A DNA stretch of 7,183 nt from positions 1-7,183 of the forward strand of contig JACCSM010000386.1 in the NCBI GenBank assembly GCA_013698525.1, read 5' to 3'. Both the position numbers and the translations under genes were made by a program. Position 1 is the stretch's first letter. The number at the start of each line of letters is the position of its first letter. The notes beneath the pieces were generated by a model. That model was not told the DNA's origin, ran no database searches, and saw nothing but the letters and a program-made list of their open reading frames with translations. The stretch is from Rubrobacteraceae bacterium. Its GTDB lineage: Bacteria > Actinomycetota > Rubrobacteria > Rubrobacterales > Rubrobacteraceae. Shown piece after piece: positions 6,027-7,183 of the stretch.

Positions 6027-6692
6027 ATGGCGACGAAACGCACATACGACGACGGGTGTGCGGCGGCGCATGCGCTCGACCTCGTCGGCGAGCGCTGGGC
6101 GCTGCTGGTGGTACGCGAGTTGCTATTGGGGCCGAAGCGATTCACGGACCTTCGGGCCGGGTTGCCCCAGGCCAGTCCCAACGTCCTCGCCGAGCGGCTA
6201 CGCGGGTTGGAGGCGGCCGGGATCGTGCGACGCCGCAGGCTCCCTCCGCCGGCAGCTTCGAGGATCTACGAGTTGACCGACTGGGGCGAGGAATTGGAAC
6301 CGGTCATCATCAGGCTCGGCAGGTGGGGCGCCCGCTCTCCGTCCAAACCCGACGACGCGCCTCTCGGTGTTGACTCCCTGATCCTCTCCTTCCGAACGAT
6401 GTTCGACCCTGGCGCTGCCGAGGGTCTCGAGGCGAGCTACGAGTTGAGAATGGGAGAGAACCGCTTCCTGGCCGAGGTGAGCGGAAGCAGCTTCGAGATC
6501 GAACGCGGCAGCGCAGAGCGGCCCGACGCGACCATCGAGGCCGACTCGAATACGCTGGCCGGGCTGGTCTACAATAGTTGCCCGCTGGCAGAGGCGCTGC
6601 GCTCGGGGGACGTGAAGATCGAAGGCGACGAGGCGGCGGTGGAACGCTTCCTCACTCTCTTCCCGCTGCCCGAGCCTGCCGTACTCGTATGA
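6027..6692 (+). CDS. HxlR-family transcriptional regulator with C-terminal SCP2-like domain
   Basis: This 221-residue cytosolic DNA-binding protein has an HxlR winged helix at about 8-100: C11 followed by the family's ALDLVGERWALLVVRELLLG (16-35), KRFTDLRAGLPQASPNVLAERLRGLEAAGIV (37-67) as the recognition helix region, and the wing RIYELTDWGEELEPVI (79-94). After a linker, residues about 112-217 resemble an SCP2 sterol-carrier domain, with PDATIEADSNTLAGLVYN (166-183) and GDVKIEGDEAAVERFLTLF (194-212). Fusion of this kind adds a hydrophobic-ligand pocket to the regulator. C11 is at the conserved N-terminal cysteine used by redox-sensing HxlR proteins such as Bacillus subtilis HypR; the only other cysteine is C185. 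It is transcribed away from the exporter operon and very probably controls it and itself through the shared intergenic region. Confidence 0.93.
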   Translation: MATKRTYDDGCAAAHALDLVGERWALLVVRELLLGPKRFTDLRAGLPQASPNVLAERLRGLEAAGIVRRRRLPPPAASRIYELTDWGEELEPVIIRLGRWGARSPSKPDDAPLGVDSLILSFRTMFDPGAAEGLEASYELRMGENRFLAEVSGSSFEIERGSAERPDATIEADSNTLAGLVYNSCPLAEALRSGDVKIEGDEAAVERFLTLFPLPEPAVLV

Positions 6693-6748
6693 CGGTAACC
6701 AACTGATGCGCCTGTTGCGCGAGATTCGCTTTCTCTGTAGCACAGATT

Positions 6749-6763
6749 CCGCTGGCTGAGCGG
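6749..6763 (+). terminator. Small hairpin after the regulator gene, weak terminator candidate
   Basis: CCGCT, a five-base loop and AGCGG form a perfect 5-bp stem 57 bases after the regulator stop, followed by TGGTTAT. The stem is short and the T-run is poor, so this is a weak call. Confidence 0.3.
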
Positions 6764-6819
6764 TGGTTATCGGCGTTGAAACCTCTTGCCTCGTTCACAA
6801 ACGTTCCGGAGCCCTCCAC

Positions 6820-6840
6820 AGGGCCAGGAGCCTCGGCCCT
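6820..6840. terminator. GC-rich hairpin between convergent genes, possible bidirectional terminator
   Basis: AGGGCC (6820-6825) and GGCCCT (6835-6840) are exact reverse complements around a nine-base loop. The position, 57 bases beyond the aldolase stop and between convergent genes, suits a terminator. A pyrimidine-rich stretch follows on the plus strand, but there is no true T-run on either side. Nothing else coding is visible in the 6693-6896 spacer. Confidence 0.4.
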
Positions 6841-6896
6841 TCTCCTCGCTCTCGTTCACCCGGGCCCTCTACCGGCGTGCTCCCTGATGGTCTTGC

Positions 6897-7183
6897 TTAC
6901 GTCACCGTCAGCTGGTGGCCCTGTTCCTTGTAGCGGACTGCCATGTCGGGGAGCGAGATGGGATCGTAGTCCTTCGCGTGGCCTGCCTGTCCGAAAGCCT
7001 CCATACGCGCCTTTACGACCTTCTGCATCGCTGCCCTGGCAGGCTTCAGGTAGTAGCGAGGGTCGAACTCCGAAGGGTCTTCGGCGAAGGCCTTGCGGAT
7101 CGCGCCCGTCGCCGCCAGACGCAGGTCGGTGTCGACGTTGATCTTCCTCACGCCGTGCTTGATGCCCTCTTGTATCTCCCGCA
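6897..7183 (-). CDS. fba: Class II fructose-bisphosphate aldolase, C-terminal part only
   Basis: The minus-strand frame is open from the right edge to TAA at 6897, giving the last 94 residues: REIQEGIKHGVRKINVDTDL and onwards. The K-I-N-V-D-T-D-L-R motif is the phosphate-binding loop of class II (metal-dependent) ketose-bisphosphate aldolases. The following AATGAIRKAF, EFDPRYYLKPARAAMQKVVK and RMEAFGQAGHAKDYDPISL segments match the longer CbbA-like subgroup of about 345-360 residues. The enzyme interconverts fructose-1,6-bisphosphate with dihydroxyacetone phosphate and glyceraldehyde-3-phosphate in glycolysis, gluconeogenesis or the Calvin cycle. The zinc-binding histidines and catalytic Asp lie upstream, outside the window. 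The GTG inside GVRKINV is not a start; the frame continues past it with clear homology. It is convergent with the regulator gene and unlikely to be part of the accessory cluster. Confidence 0.93.
   Translation of the reverse strand, partial: REIQEGIKHGVRKINVDTDLRLAATGAIRKAFAEDPSEFDPRYYLKPARAAMQKVVKARMEAFGQAGHAKDYDPISLPDMAVRYKEQGHQLTVT

Noticed and set aside
7149..7151. GTG as the start of an 84-residue small protein
   Set aside because: The frame continues upstream to the window edge with clear aldolase sequence (IQEGIKHG), so the codon is an internal valine.

Overview
The window is a moderately high-GC bacterial segment (around 60% by eye). It carries one accessory gene cluster, with the end of a housekeeping gene at its right edge. 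Protein-level resemblance and a regulator that appears to be read from a leaderless transcript suggest an actinobacterium-like host, possibly a deep lineage such as Rubrobacter. This is an impression from memory of similar proteins, not a test. No rRNA, tRNA, CRISPR, insertion sequence or phage gene is visible.

Layout. From about 5890 down to the left edge, seven genes lie head to tail on the minus strand with gaps of 1 to 69 bases. In transcription order they are: a 14-helix DHA2-type MFS exporter (5888-4413), an atypical short-chain dehydrogenase (4378-3596), a DUF1761-like small membrane protein (3526-3137), a DUF899 thioredoxin-like protein (3098-2352), a class C beta-lactamase-fold serine hydrolase (2295-1183), and two consecutive dihydrofolate-reductase-fold (RibD C-terminal type) proteins (1119-496 and 494 to beyond the left edge). 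Every gene has its own purine-rich ribosome binding site. The spacing fits a single operon.

On the other side of a 138-base AT-richer divergent region sits a plus-strand HxlR-family winged-helix regulator fused to an SCP2-like domain (6027-6692). The divergent region holds a plausible promoter for each direction. It also holds a perfect 7+7 inverted repeat (5974-5998), centred about -60 relative to the exporter promoter and about -40 relative to the regulator promoter. That is the geometry expected if the regulator both represses itself and controls the operon.

Right of the regulator, a 204-base convergent spacer with two small hairpins separates the cluster from the C-terminal part of a class II fructose-bisphosphate aldolase on the minus strand, which runs off the right edge.

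How the genes may work together (inference): the regulator resembles known HxlR-type sensors of electrophiles or oxidants, the exporter resembles multidrug pumps, and the remaining genes are small reductase, hydrolase and thiol-type enzymes. An inducible detoxification and efflux module for a small organic compound is the simplest reading. The substrate cannot be read from the sequence. I found no evidence of a defence island or a completely new class of system. The cluster itself, its operator, and the SDR that lacks the usual catalytic Tyr and Lys are the points worth following.
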